A stretch of DNA of 64,000 nucleotides from Bradyrhizobium commune (GTDB lineage Bacteria > Pseudomonadota > Alphaproteobacteria > Rhizobiales > Xanthobacteraceae): NCBI RefSeq assembly GCF_015624505.1, contig NZ_CP061379.1:6324001-6388000 (forward strand), written 5' to 3'. The notes under the pieces were generated by a model. It worked only from the letters and a program-made list of their open reading frames with translations. It was not told the origin of the DNA and did no database searches. Positions 8,288 to 17,488 of this stretch are shown here, piece by piece (positions within the stretch are counted from its first letter, which is position 1; the number at the start of each line of letters is the position of its first letter). The position numbers and the translations under genes are program-made.

Positions 8288-8714
8288 AATCGCGACTACC
8301 CGGCGAGAGCTTGATTCAGCGGGACAGGGTGACTTGGCGTTAGTGTGCCGGCCTCTCATCCTGGCGTCCCGCATGAGTAGCCTGACTGCGCTGTATGGCA
8401 CTCCCGTCGGTTCGCAACCTGAGCGCCCGAATGCTCAGCCGAGCGCCGAAAACAGCAACGCCACGCAGAAGGCCTTGTGGAATCAGGCATTGATCGGTGG
8501 TGGCGATGGGAAGCCTGTCATTTTGGACAGGTCAGAAATGCTCTTTCTTCAGAAAGGGACTAGAGCTAACCTGCCCAAGATAGCCCCACGCTGATTTGGC
8601 TGTCGAACAAGCGACGCAATCAGGCTAGACTAGATACCTTCGTCTGCAGTTCTATGTGTGGCCTTCGTCGAACGGGAATCGGTCGGGAAGGTTCGGGCAC
8701 GGCGGCTTGAAATA
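8288..8714. other. Intergenic stretch with one hairpin
   Basis: No convincing gene. A perfect 6-bp hairpin CCTGTC-ATTTTG-GACAGG lies at 8514-8531, without a T run. The rest probably holds the promoter of the DUF2946/SPFH gene group. Confidence 0.45.
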
Positions 8715-9098
8715 ATGAATTGGCTCCGATCGAGACTTCGATCTTGTACGCAATTGGCGCTGTTTGCGCTGGCGGTGCAGATGGTCCTTTCGTTTGGCCA
8801 TATCCATCGCGACGATTTGGGGCTGCCGCCACCACCCGCATCCGATGCAACGCAACTTATATCGGGTATAGCGCACGCGCTGGGGGATCCGGCCGATCAG
8901 GACCATCATCCCGCCTCGAATGATTGTTGTCCGATCTGCGCCAGCGTGGCGCTCGTCGCGACGGCGCTTCCGTCACTACCCCCGGTGCTTGTCGAGCCGA
9001 TACCAATCCGCCGTGCTCGTCTGCTGGAAACACCGGTCCAGCCGCCATCGACACAAGTCTGGCGTTCATTTCAAGCCCGTGCTCCACCTATCGCTTAG
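8715..9098 (+). CDS. DUF2946-type small protein
   Basis: The 127-residue protein begins MNWLRSRLRSCTQLALFALAVQ, a membrane anchor or signal peptide, followed by SFGHIHRDD and the signature-like DCCPICASVAL preceded by DQDHHPAS. His residues near CPIC are typical of DUF2946, which is found beside copper, cobalt and zinc transport genes; metal binding is an inference. A longer frame starts 57 nt upstream, but this ATG puts the hydrophobic segment at the N-terminus. It precedes the SPFH operon by 183 bases on the same strand. Confidence 0.65.
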   Translation: MNWLRSRLRSCTQLALFALAVQMVLSFGHIHRDDLGLPPPPASDATQLISGIAHALGDPADQDHHPASNDCCPICASVALVATALPSLPPVLVEPIPIRRARLLETPVQPPSTQVWRSFQARAPPIA

Positions 9099-9281
9099 CT
9101 CATTGCCAGCTCGGCTCCTCGCCGGCATCGAGTACGCCCCGGTTCACCCGGGGTTCGCTCGATCAATCGCCGAGGATGATTGACGCTTCGTGCGCAATCC
9201 CGACTTCGGGCACCAGCCGGCCCGACGATTGAACAGCACTCACCCGCCATTCTTCGCCAACAAAGAGCTTGATGCAATCCC

Positions 9282-11441
9282 ATGAAATCCTCTGCCAAAG
9301 CGCACCGCGCGCAGCGATCGGCGGGCAACTTCGGAAAGGCGCCCGGGATGCTGGCCGAGCTGCCACATTTCAACAATGCCGGGCGGTATGTTGGCGCGCT
9401 CCTGATCATCGGTGCGATCTTTGCCTCAATCGGGTTGGGCTTGATTGGGATGGTCTACGCGCCACCGGTCTACGCGCCGCCACATCTCTATCGATCTTTC
9501 TATCTCATCATTCCGTCGGCATTCGCCTATGTGGGAGCGGCGCTTTTGATCGCAGCTGCGGGATTTCTCTCAGCCGGTATCGTCGCCTCCATCCGCGCCC
9601 ACTTGCTGGCGTCCGACCGCCAAGGGGTCGCGCAAGCGGAAAATTCCGTCTTCGCCGTACCGGACTGGGCCAGAAGCGAGCGGTTGAGGCGTCGTCTTGC
9701 CATTGTGCGCGCATTATTGATGCCAAGCGCAGCCTCCCTGGCGAACTGGCCGGCGACGCTTGTCGTCCTGCTGTTCGGCGGCCTGGCGGCCGGCGGTGTC
9801 ATCGTCGGCTGGCTTGCGCCGCCAATGCGCATTGCCGACCCGCTGCCTCGACAAGTGTTGAGTGGCGTGCTGCTCGTCGCGGCGTTCCCGCTCTTGGTAT
9901 TGGAGCGCTCCTACGCGGCGATCCCGGCCGAGATGCTACCGGAGGCGCGACAGCTCAATCGGTTGTTAAGGGTCCCGCTCACCACATGCCTTGGAATTGG
10001 CATATCGATGGTCCTGCTCTCGCTCGGATTCACATGGGCGATCTGGATCTACGCTGGACTGGGTCTGTTGATTGTCGTCGTCGCACTCGAATTGACACTG
10101 CGCAGCATGGCGATGCTTTTCATCCCGTTCGCGCCCATCGACCGATTGCGAACGGTGGCAGACAGCAGTGTGGCCGGACTGCTCCGCTTTTCCATACCCA
10201 ACTTCCACGCCTTCAACACCGCCGTGCGTCAGCAGTTCGGCATCGATCTGTCGCGCAGCTGGGCGCTCGCCTTCATCCAAAGGGCGATGCTGCCAGTGGC
10301 GGCCGGGATGGCCCTCATGGCCTGGGGGCTTACCGGAGTTACGGCGCTCAGCCTCACTCAGCGCGCGGTTTACGAACGGTTGGGTGTCCCGGTCGCCGTG
10401 TTTGGGCCCGGACTGCATTTTCATCTCCCATGGCCGATGGGCGTGATGCGTGAGGTTGAGCTTGGCATCATCCACGACATTCCGATCGCGATATCGCCTG
10501 GCGACGCTTCGATCGATCTCCAGCAGCCCAGTGCCGGCGTCGGTCAACAGCAGAATTTGGTGGGCGCCGAGGCCCCGGCGCCGCCCAGCGCCGACCGTCT
10601 GTGGAATGCATCGCATCCGTCCGAACAGAGCTACCTGATCGCGAGCGAAGCAAGCGGCCAGCAGAGCTTCCAGATCGCCGATGCGGATTTGCGAATAGTC
10701 TACCGGATTGGCCCCTCAGACGCCGCTGCGATCGACTCTGCCTATCGAGCCGCGGAGCCGACAACTTTCATCCGCGCCGTAGCCGGCCAGCTCCTGGTGC
10801 AATATTTCGCGCGATACACACTCCTCGACGTGCTCGGGCAAAGCCGCGAAACTTTTGCCAATGAATTTCGCACCGCATTGCAGGAGCAATTGGACCGAAT
10901 GTCGAGCGGTATCGAGGCCATCGCGGTGGTGGTCGAGGCGATCCACCCGCCTCCGGGGGCCGCCAACGCATATCACAACGTGCAGGCCGCCGAAATTCTC
11001 GCCACTTCGCAGGTTTCGAAAGAAAAGGCAAAAGCGATCCAAGCCCTCAAATCGGCCGAGACGAACGCGACGGCAGTTCACAATAGTGCGGTCGCGGCGG
11101 CCGTCCAGCTTGTTGACGGGGCCAATAGCGAGAGCGTGCTGTTCGATGCCGATCGCAAGGCAGAGCAGCGCAACAGCGAGGCGTTTCTTCTCGAGCGGTG
11201 GCTCGAACGCCTGGTCGTTGCCCTTACCGGCTCGGACATCATCGTCGTCGATCACCGCCTCAGCGGCCAGAACGCGCCAACTCTCGATCTGCGCAGCTTT
11301 GATGCCGGAAGCCGCGGCGTCCTCCCGCCGTCGGCGGAAAATGACGTCGCGCCGCCGTCCGACAAAAACAACGAGCCGGAAGTCGAGGACAACGAATTCA
11401 CGACACCGAAGTCCACACCCAGACCAGGACCAAAGCCATGA
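9282..11441 (+). CDS. Large polytopic SPFH/HflK-like membrane protein
   Basis: The 719-residue protein has about seven membrane segments in its first half (roughly 36-58, 72-104, 152-177, 190-210, 230-272 as two, 335-360). An SPFH/band-7 domain follows, starting SLTQRAVYERLGVPVAVFGPG and GLHFHLPWPMGVMREVELG, then an Ala/Glu/Lys coiled-coil region (about 570-640) and a Pro/acidic tail. HflK is normally about 400 residues with one membrane helix, so the polytopic N-terminus is unusual. It is the first of four genes overlapping by ATGA and ending in a metal ATPase, which suggests a scaffold for that pump; the role is inferred. Confidence 0.75.
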   Translation: MKSSAKAHRAQRSAGNFGKAPGMLAELPHFNNAGRYVGALLIIGAIFASIGLGLIGMVYAPPVYAPPHLYRSFYLIIPSAFAYVGAALLIAAAGFLSAGIVASIRAHLLASDRQGVAQAENSVFAVPDWARSERLRRRLAIVRALLMPSAASLANWPATLVVLLFGGLAAGGVIVGWLAPPMRIADPLPRQVLSGVLLVAAFPLLVLERSYAAIPAEMLPEARQLNRLLRVPLTTCLGIGISMVLLSLGFTWAIWIYAGLGLLIVVVALELTLRSMAMLFIPFAPIDRLRTVADSSVAGLLRFSIPNFHAFNTAVRQQFGIDLSRSWALAFIQRAMLPVAAGMALMAWGLTGVTALSLTQRAVYERLGVPVAVFGPGLHFHLPWPMGVMREVELGIIHDIPIAISPGDASIDLQQPSAGVGQQQNLVGAEAPAPPSADRLWNASHPSEQSYLIASEASGQQSFQIADADLRIVYRIGPSDAAAIDSAYRAAEPTTFIRAVAGQLLVQYFARYTLLDVLGQSRETFANEFRTALQEQLDRMSSGIEAIAVVVEAIHPPPGAANAYHNVQAAEILATSQVSKEKAKAIQALKSAETNATAVHNSAVAAAVQLVDGANSESVLFDADRKAEQRNSEAFLLERWLERLVVALTGSDIIVVDHRLSGQNAPTLDLRSFDAGSRGVLPPSAENDVAPPSDKNNEPEVEDNEFTTPKSTPRPGPKP

Positions 11442-12499
11442 TATTCGGGCATCATCACCACGGTCATCACCATGGTCATGGTCATGACCATCATGACCAC
11501 GACGACGATTCGGGCCATGGATCGGGGCATGGGCAGGATCGTCGGCGGCAGGGACTGCTCGCGCGCTACGGACGATTCGCGGTCGCTTTCGTGATCGTCG
11601 CAGCTGCCGTCGCCAGCGCCTGCATCGTTCTGGTCAGTCCGGGCGATGCCGTCGTGGTGACCCGCTTCGGCGATCCTATCCACGTGCTCACCGCGCCCGG
11701 AGTCGCATGGAAGATGCCTGCGCCGTTTGAAAGCACGATCGATGTCGATCTACGGCTGCGGACCACGTCGAGCGGCCTGCAGGACGTCGGAACGCGCGAC
11801 GGCTTGCGTATCCTGGTGCAGGCGTATGTGGCGTGGCAGGTCCCCGCTGAAGCCGACCACATCCGGCAATTCCTGCGCGCCGTTCGCAACCAGCCCGATG
11901 TAGCCGCGCAGCAATTGCGAAGCTTCGTCGGCTCGTCGCTAGAAATCACGACCGCGAGCTTCGATCTTGCCGATCTGATAAATACCAATCCCGCCCAGGT
12001 TCAACTGGCTACACTGGAGAGCCGCCTGCGTGAGCGTCTCGATGAGCAGGCGCTCAAGGTCTACGGCGTGACCGTTCGGCAAGTCGGCATCGAACGTCTG
12101 ACCCTGCCGGCTGAAACCCTGAATGCCACCATCGCGCGCATGCGAGCCGAGCGCGAAACCGTCGCGGCCGAACGGCAAGCCGAGGGCAGGCGCGCGGCCG
12201 CGGAGATCGCATCGAACGCCGATCGCGATGCACGCGTTCTGCGCGCCAAGGCCAAGCAGGATGCATCCGAAGTCGAAGCCAAATCACGTCTCGAAGCTGC
12301 CGACATCTATGGTCAGGCCTACAGCAGCGCACCGGAACTCTACAACTTGCTTCGATCCCTCGACACCCTGGACACGGTGGTGGGCGACAATACACGGCTC
12401 ATTCTGCGCACCGATGCCGCGCCGTTCCGCGTTCTGGTCGACGGGCCACCGAATGCGGCCACGCCCGCGCCGCAACCCGCGCAAGGAAGCCGCCAATGA
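11438..12499 (+). CDS. SPFH/HflC-like protein with His-rich N-terminus
   Basis: The 353-residue protein opens with a His/Asp/Gly-rich stretch (FGHHHHGHHHGHGHDHHD, residues about 3-32), a probable metal-binding tail on the cytoplasmic side, then a single membrane helix (about 45-67). The SPFH domain reads VSPGDAVVVTRFGDPIHV and APGVAWKMPAPFE, with an HflC-like VRQVGIERLTLPAETLNATIARMRAE and a long coiled coil (about 230-295). HflC forms ring assemblies with HflK around FtsH. Here no protease is adjacent; the partner is a P1B ATPase two genes on. The His-rich tail is not part of normal HflC. Confidence 0.8.
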   Translation: MIFGHHHHGHHHGHGHDHHDHDDDSGHGSGHGQDRRRQGLLARYGRFAVAFVIVAAAVASACIVLVSPGDAVVVTRFGDPIHVLTAPGVAWKMPAPFESTIDVDLRLRTTSSGLQDVGTRDGLRILVQAYVAWQVPAEADHIRQFLRAVRNQPDVAAQQLRSFVGSSLEITTASFDLADLINTNPAQVQLATLESRLRERLDEQALKVYGVTVRQVGIERLTLPAETLNATIARMRAERETVAAERQAEGRRAAAEIASNADRDARVLRAKAKQDASEVEAKSRLEAADIYGQAYSSAPELYNLLRSLDTLDTVVGDNTRLILRTDAAPFRVLVDGPPNAATPAPQPAQGSRQ

Positions 12500-13539
12500 C
12501 GGCATCCGATATACGCGATGGTGCCGAACCCGAAGGAGCATGGGCTCAATCCGCCAAGATTGCATTCCGATTCCTGTTCCTAGCCGTCTGCTTTGCGGCG
12601 ATCGTTTGGTCACTGTCGGGTATTCGGCAGGTGCCGCCCGAAAGCCGGGCGATCGTCTACCAATTCGGAAAGGTCGAGCGTCAGCAACGGGCCGGACTGT
12701 TGTTCGCATGGCCGCGGCCGATCGAGCAGGTCGTCATCCTGCCATCGGCCGACCGGCAACTCGAATTCCGGATCGACGGCTTCGAACCGGGCTCAAACCC
12801 AAAACACGTCTTCTACTACAACGCCCGAATGAATGGCGCCTTCCTGTTGACCGGCGATGCCAGCGTGGTGCATCTGGAAGCAACGCTGTTCTATCAGATC
12901 GTGGATCCGGCCGCCTATATCCTGCAGGGCGAGCACCTTGGGCCCGCCCTGCAGCGTTTGTTCGTCGCCAGCGCCGTCTCCGTCTGCGCGGCGCGCGACC
13001 TCGATACGATACTGGTCGCGCGCCCCGAATTGGCTACCGGTTCGAATGCCACCGCGCGCGCTGGCCGCGAGCGGCTACGCGCAGATCTGATGAACGCGAT
13101 CAATCGCCGGCTCGGAGATCTCAACGGCGTGGGCGCCGGTCTCGGCATCACGGTGAGCCGGGTCGATCTCGCGGCATCGATTCCGGACGGCGCCAAGGAT
13201 GCCTTCGACAGGGTGCTGGTCGCCTCGCAGGAAGCCGAGCGTGACATTGCCGAGGCTCGTACAGATGCTGCAGCCACGGCGCTCAGCGCCAATCAAGAGC
13301 ACGATCGGATTCTCACGGATGCCGATGCCAAAGCGGCGGAGAAAACGACCCAGGCAAAGGTGCGCACGGCCGCCATCAACGCCCTTGCGCGGGGATCGCC
13401 TGGTTTCTCCGGCATGACGCTCGCCAAGCGGATCTATATCGACCGCATCGGCGCCATATTGGCGAAAGCCGCACGCGTCGATACGGTCGACCATGGCGGC
13501 GGACTTCATCTGATACTGCCCGGGACGACGCCGCAATGA
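12496..13539 (+). CDS. SPFH/HflK-like protein
   Basis: The 347-residue protein has one membrane helix (about 22-45), then an SPFH domain (IRQVPPESRAIVYQFGKVER, AGLLFAWPRPIEQV) and HflK-like ATLFYQIVDPAAYI. A coiled coil rich in Ala, Glu and Lys covers about 235-295. Its start overlaps the preceding stop by ATGA and its stop overlaps the ATPase start the same way, so the products are probably made in fixed ratio. It is taken as the HflK-like half of a hetero-oligomer with the His-rich protein before it. Confidence 0.8.
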   Translation: MTASDIRDGAEPEGAWAQSAKIAFRFLFLAVCFAAIVWSLSGIRQVPPESRAIVYQFGKVERQQRAGLLFAWPRPIEQVVILPSADRQLEFRIDGFEPGSNPKHVFYYNARMNGAFLLTGDASVVHLEATLFYQIVDPAAYILQGEHLGPALQRLFVASAVSVCAARDLDTILVARPELATGSNATARAGRERLRADLMNAINRRLGDLNGVGAGLGITVSRVDLAASIPDGAKDAFDRVLVASQEAERDIAEARTDAAATALSANQEHDRILTDADAKAAEKTTQAKVRTAAINALARGSPGFSGMTLAKRIYIDRIGAILAKAARVDTVDHGGGLHLILPGTTPQ

Positions 13540-15449
13540 CCGCAGAAACCATGACCGCCAACGACGCAAACACGCGGGGCGAGGGCCTGCTCAGCCGATC
13601 TGAACAGATTTCCCTTGGCGTGCGGCTCGTGCTCTCGCTGATTGCCGGCGGATGCCTGATCCTTTCGGCCGGACTGCTGTTCCTGGCGCCGAGCCAGGCC
13701 GAGGTCGCCGAGCTGGTTGCCGGTATTGCGGCATTGCTGGTCGCCATCCCCGCGCTCTCGGCAGCCTGGGAGAGCCTGCGCCATCCGGATCTGCACGGAA
13801 TAACCGACCAGCTCATTGCGCTGGCGTTGGTCGCGGCCTGGGCGGCGGGAGATCTGATGACGGCGGCATTGCTGCCGCTGGTCATGACTCTCGGACACAT
13901 CTTGGAGGAGCGATCGCTCCTGGGCTCGCAAGAGGCGATCCGGGCCCTGAGCCGGTTAACCCAGGTCAAGACGCGCCGCGTGCTGCCGGGTGGGGAGCTG
14001 GAAGAAGTCCCCACGCAGTCCTTGCACCCCGGCGATCTGATCGATTTGCGCGCCGGCGATCTCGTCCCCGCCGATGGCGTCGTTCAAACCGGCAAGTCAA
14101 GCATGGATACGGCATCCATCACGGGAGAATCAGTTCCCGTCGAAGTGCAGCCCGGCAGCGAGGTGTTCAGTGGTTCGATCAATGTCGACGGCCATCTGCT
14201 GGTGAAACTCACGCGGGTCGGCCAGGATTCGACCCTCGGTCGTGTGATAACTCTGCTGCAGGAAGCCGAGAACGCGAAGCCTCCGATTACCCGGCTACTC
14301 GAACGCTATGCCGGACGTTACATGGTGCTGGTGCTGCTGACCGCCGCGGGCACCTGGTTTCTGACCAGCAACACAGTAGCAATGCTGGCGGTGCTGGTCG
14401 CAGCCTGCCCGTGCGCCCTGGTGCTCGCCGCGCCGGCGACGTCAATCGCCGCGATCGCTGTTGCAAGCCGTCACGGAATCCTGGTCAAGGGCGCGGGGTT
14501 CTTGGAGAATGTCGCGACCGTCGATGCGGTCGTGTTCGACAAGACCGGGACCGTCACGCTGGGGCAATTGCAGGTCGTCGATGCGAGACCGGAGTCCGGC
14601 GTCAGCCGGGACGAGCTCGCTACATTGGCCGGCAGTCTGGCGGGCGCCAGCAATCACCCGGTCAGTCGGGCGCTCGTTCGGTTTGCAACGAACGCAAAGC
14701 TCGAACTCGATGACGTCAAAGAAACGCATGGTCTCGGCGTGGTCGGACGGCTGGGCGTGGACACGGTCGCACTTGGTCGCGCCGAGTTGTTCGATGAACT
14801 CGGCATCGCCATTTCGTCTGAGCCGAACCACGACGGTCCGATCGCAGGTGTCGCGCGCGGCAACAAATTTCTCGGTTGGATGCTGCTGGCGGATGAGCCT
14901 CGCCCGGAGGCGCCAGAGGCCATCGCAGACCTCCGCGAGCTCGGTCTTCGGCGGCAGGTGCTGCTGACGGGAGATCGCATGTCGGTCGCCCGCCGCATTG
15001 CGGATGTTCTGGGCCTGCCGAACGTCCGCGCCGAGGCCCTTCCGGCCGAGAAGATGGCTTGCGTGCTCGACGAGATTGGCGCCGGCTATCGCCCAATGGT
15101 GGTTGGCGACGGCATCAATGATTCGCTCGCACTCAAGGTCGGCGCAGTCGGCGTCGCTATGGGCGCGCGTGGCAGCGACGTTGCATTGGCCTCCGCCGAC
15201 CTGGTGCTGATGACCAATGATCTACGACGGCTCGGGACCTGCATCCGTTTGAGCCGACGCTGTCGCCGTACCATCTATGTCAATGTCGCCGTCGGGCTTG
15301 GCTGGACGGTCGTGATCGTGGCCGCTGCGGCGACAGGCGTCATGGGCGCCAGCGGTGCGATCATTGCGGCGCTGCTTCACAACTTCAGCACTTTGGTGGT
15401 GATGGCCAATGCCGGCCGGCTGTTGAAGTTTCAGGAGCCGGTGGCGTAG
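13536..15449 (+). CDS. P1B-type heavy-metal translocating ATPase
   Basis: The 637-residue pump has the actuator motif TGES (196-199), CPC ion-site motif in the membrane (291-293, ACPCALVLAAP), phosphorylation site DKTGT (335-339), the nucleotide-binding HP dipeptide in ASNHPVSRA and the hinge GDGINDS (from 524). There is no N-terminal HMA metal-binding domain. The last helix reads HNFSTLVVMANAGRLL, which is not the copper (Y-N-x4-P / M-S) nor the classical ZntA pattern I know, so the metal is unassigned among Zn, Cd, Co or Mn. Translational coupling to three SPFH genes is the notable feature. Confidence 0.9.
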   Translation: MTAETMTANDANTRGEGLLSRSEQISLGVRLVLSLIAGGCLILSAGLLFLAPSQAEVAELVAGIAALLVAIPALSAAWESLRHPDLHGITDQLIALALVAAWAAGDLMTAALLPLVMTLGHILEERSLLGSQEAIRALSRLTQVKTRRVLPGGELEEVPTQSLHPGDLIDLRAGDLVPADGVVQTGKSSMDTASITGESVPVEVQPGSEVFSGSINVDGHLLVKLTRVGQDSTLGRVITLLQEAENAKPPITRLLERYAGRYMVLVLLTAAGTWFLTSNTVAMLAVLVAACPCALVLAAPATSIAAIAVASRHGILVKGAGFLENVATVDAVVFDKTGTVTLGQLQVVDARPESGVSRDELATLAGSLAGASNHPVSRALVRFATNAKLELDDVKETHGLGVVGRLGVDTVALGRAELFDELGIAISSEPNHDGPIAGVARGNKFLGWMLLADEPRPEAPEAIADLRELGLRRQVLLTGDRMSVARRIADVLGLPNVRAEALPAEKMACVLDEIGAGYRPMVVGDGINDSLALKVGAVGVAMGARGSDVALASADLVLMTNDLRRLGTCIRLSRRCRRTIYVNVAVGLGWTVVIVAAAATGVMGASGAIIAALLHNFSTLVVMANAGRLLKFQEPVA

Positions 15450-15471
15450 ACGTCGCCTGAATTGTCCCGCA

Positions 15472-16413
15472 CTACTCCAGCCTGGAGAGGAGCTGGTCGA
15501 GACTATTGGCGAAGCTGTTGATGTCGAAATTCAAGGGGTCGTCGTGGCCATTGGGAATGTCGGCGTCGATGGCGGCGTGGAACGCAGGCACGAGCCAGTC
15601 CCCTCTGCGGACGCTGGCGATGGTGTAGAGCAAAGCCAGCCGGTCGTATTGTGCCGTGGTGAAAGCCGGATCGGGCGTACGCGCATCATTGCGCACGCCA
15701 TGTCCCGCGGATGTACGTCGCGGCTGCACCATCTCGGTATGCAGGAACAGCCCCTGCAGGGTGCCGCCAAACGCGGCCGCTTGCTCGAACTTAGTCTCGC
15801 GCCATGGGATCGAATAATCGTGCGCCAGCAGCATTTCGCCGGTGCGATTGATGAAGACATGGGCGCGCCCCCAGCCATCCGAGCAAGCATAATAGGCGAG
15901 ATTTTCGTATATTCGACCGGTATCGATGTTGTCGGGAAATGCGCGGCGGCCGTAGTTCGGCCCGCTGGTATCGTGGATCACGAAGTAGCGCGCCATGGGT
16001 GCATTGGGATCGTTATTGCGGGCCCGCGATAACGGCTCCCACAGATGGGCGCCAAAATCCGCCTCCAGGTCTTGCCTAGAGAGATACGCGGCCAGCACTT
16101 CGCGCGAAGGCAAGTCCGCGATCTTGCCGATCCGTCGCGCGAGTCCGGGCGGTAGACTTTCGACGGGCGGGCCGAGATTCCTGCTCGCATCCATGCCGCG
16201 CATGAGACACCTGGCTTGCTGCAGCGGCGTGCCGGCATAGCTCAAAGTCTGCGGGTCGAAATCGCAGACGCCCATACTCTTGATAAGATAAGGTGCGCGG
16301 AAGTGGTGCGGCCTGCATTCCGTGGCAAACACCGCCTTCGCAAAACTGAGCGACAGTGCGGCGCAAATTCCCGCCTTGACGAGGCTGCAATTTGGTTTGA
16401 CGCGGTCGCGCAA
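15472..16413 (-). CDS. Putative N-acetylmuramoyl-L-alanine amidase-like exported protein
   Basis: The 313-residue protein has an N-terminal signal-like region (about 10-31, ending VFATECRP) and no membrane segment afterwards. The pieces ARYFVIHDTSG (His147), RAHVFINRTGEMLLAHDY, GLFLHTEM and PNGHDDPLNFD resemble the Amidase_2 fold, in which two His and one other residue hold a catalytic zinc. I do not recognise a close family, so the enzyme class is tentative. The start is a TTG. It follows the polysaccharide deacetylase by 57 bases and may be the last gene of the Zur-box operon starting at 22642. Confidence 0.55.
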   Translation of the reverse strand: MRDRVKPNCSLVKAGICAALSLSFAKAVFATECRPHHFRAPYLIKSMGVCDFDPQTLSYAGTPLQQARCLMRGMDASRNLGPPVESLPPGLARRIGKIADLPSREVLAAYLSRQDLEADFGAHLWEPLSRARNNDPNAPMARYFVIHDTSGPNYGRRAFPDNIDTGRIYENLAYYACSDGWGRAHVFINRTGEMLLAHDYSIPWRETKFEQAAAFGGTLQGLFLHTEMVQPRRTSAGHGVRNDARTPDPAFTTAQYDRLALLYTIASVRRGDWLVPAFHAAIDADIPNGHDDPLNFDINSFANSLDQLLSRLE

Positions 16414-16470
16414 GCGCTAATTCTCAAACATAAATTCAGATCCCCAGTCGGCGCCGCGCTGCGAGTTTCT

Positions 16471-17475
16471 TCAGAAGCCCTTTGCGCCTCCCAAGCGGCT
16501 TGAGCTTCCTTCGATACGTCGTAAAGCCGCGGCCTTTTTCGCCGGTGCCGTAGTTGACGGCGGCGCGTCGGCGACCGCCGGGTTCTCCTCGGCTCCCACA
16601 GCTCGAGCAGGAGGCAGGCGCCATTGTTCGGGAGTTGTTGCGGTTTTTGCGATCGTCGCATTGGCCGAGACGACCTGCACCACCCTGTATCCCCTTGTCT
16701 TCAACTCGCTCAAAAGGTCGGGAAGTGCCTCGACAGTGCGTTCATGAATATCGTGAAGAAGGAGAATGCCCCGACTTTTCGCCTCCAGTCTCGAAATCGC
16801 CCGTTTAACGATTTCAGCGCTGCTTATTCTCAACCAGTCGTCGGCCGGAACGTCCGCGCTCCACGTCATGAGGCCGCGGGAGGCGATCGCGGCCTCCGTG
16901 CGCTCAGAGGTCAACAAGCCCGGCACCCGGAAAAAGGGAGCGAGCTCCTCCGGGTTTCCGAGCGCAGTCCCGACTGCGACGATTCCTCCGTCGATCTCCT
17001 GGCCTGCCTGGCTTTCCGTCATTCTTCCGAAAGTGAACGGGTGACTCAAGCTATGCGTCCCAACTGTATGGCCGTCAGCCTCAACCTTTCTTGCTTCGTC
17101 CGGAAAGGTCGCTGCCATCCGGCCGACCATGAAGAACGTCGCTTTGACGCATTCAGAAGCCAGTATCTCAAGGACACGGTCCGTGTATCGCGGCGACGGC
17201 CCGTCATCAAAGGTGATGACGACTTCGTGGTCGGCGAGAGGCAGTGTTTCCGGATATTGCATGGTGCCGATCCGCGGATGGTCCTTCGGGTCGACAGCGA
17301 TGACGCGGCTGGTGCCAAGCGCATCGGACTTGCCGTTGCACTGCATGGCCAAACTCGATGTGTTTACGCCAAAGCTCGCGAGGACCAGACCGACAAGAAA
17401 CCTGCGCCCAACGGGTTGAACGGGATTCTTCTTCGCTGCATGTCGGAACACATGGATGGGAGAGACAAGGCTCAT
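16471..17475 (-). CDS. Polysaccharide deacetylase (NodB homology domain)
   Basis: The 334-residue exported enzyme contains all five motifs of the family: TFDDGPSP (88-95), HSLSHPF (141-147), FFRVPG, SADVPADDW and LLHDIH. The Asp91 and the two His of motif 2 are the usual metal ligands. An N-terminal hydrophobic segment (about 26-44) serves as signal. A Pro/Ala/Lys-rich tail of about 60 residues follows the domain. The substrate may be peptidoglycan GlcNAc or an exopolysaccharide. It is 13 bases after znuB in the same operon, which ties a cell-wall enzyme to zinc uptake. The ATG at 17475 was chosen over one 48 nt upstream inside znuB. Confidence 0.88.
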   Translation of the reverse strand: MSLVSPIHVFRHAAKKNPVQPVGRRFLVGLVLASFGVNTSSLAMQCNGKSDALGTSRVIAVDPKDHPRIGTMQYPETLPLADHEVVITFDDGPSPRYTDRVLEILASECVKATFFMVGRMAATFPDEARKVEADGHTVGTHSLSHPFTFGRMTESQAGQEIDGGIVAVGTALGNPEELAPFFRVPGLLTSERTEAAIASRGLMTWSADVPADDWLRISSAEIVKRAISRLEAKSRGILLLHDIHERTVEALPDLLSELKTRGYRVVQVVSANATIAKTATTPEQWRLPPARAVGAEENPAVADAPPSTTAPAKKAAALRRIEGSSSRLGGAKGF

Positions 17476-17488
17476 GATCGCGCTCCCC

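Noticed and set aside
8133..8594. Forward frame running out of the integrase 3' end
   Set aside because: No ribosome binding site, no motif, low-complexity composition.
9269..10453. Forward frame overlapping the start of the large SPFH gene
   Set aside because: Lies in another frame of a gene with clear membrane helices and ATGA coupling; no motif of its own.
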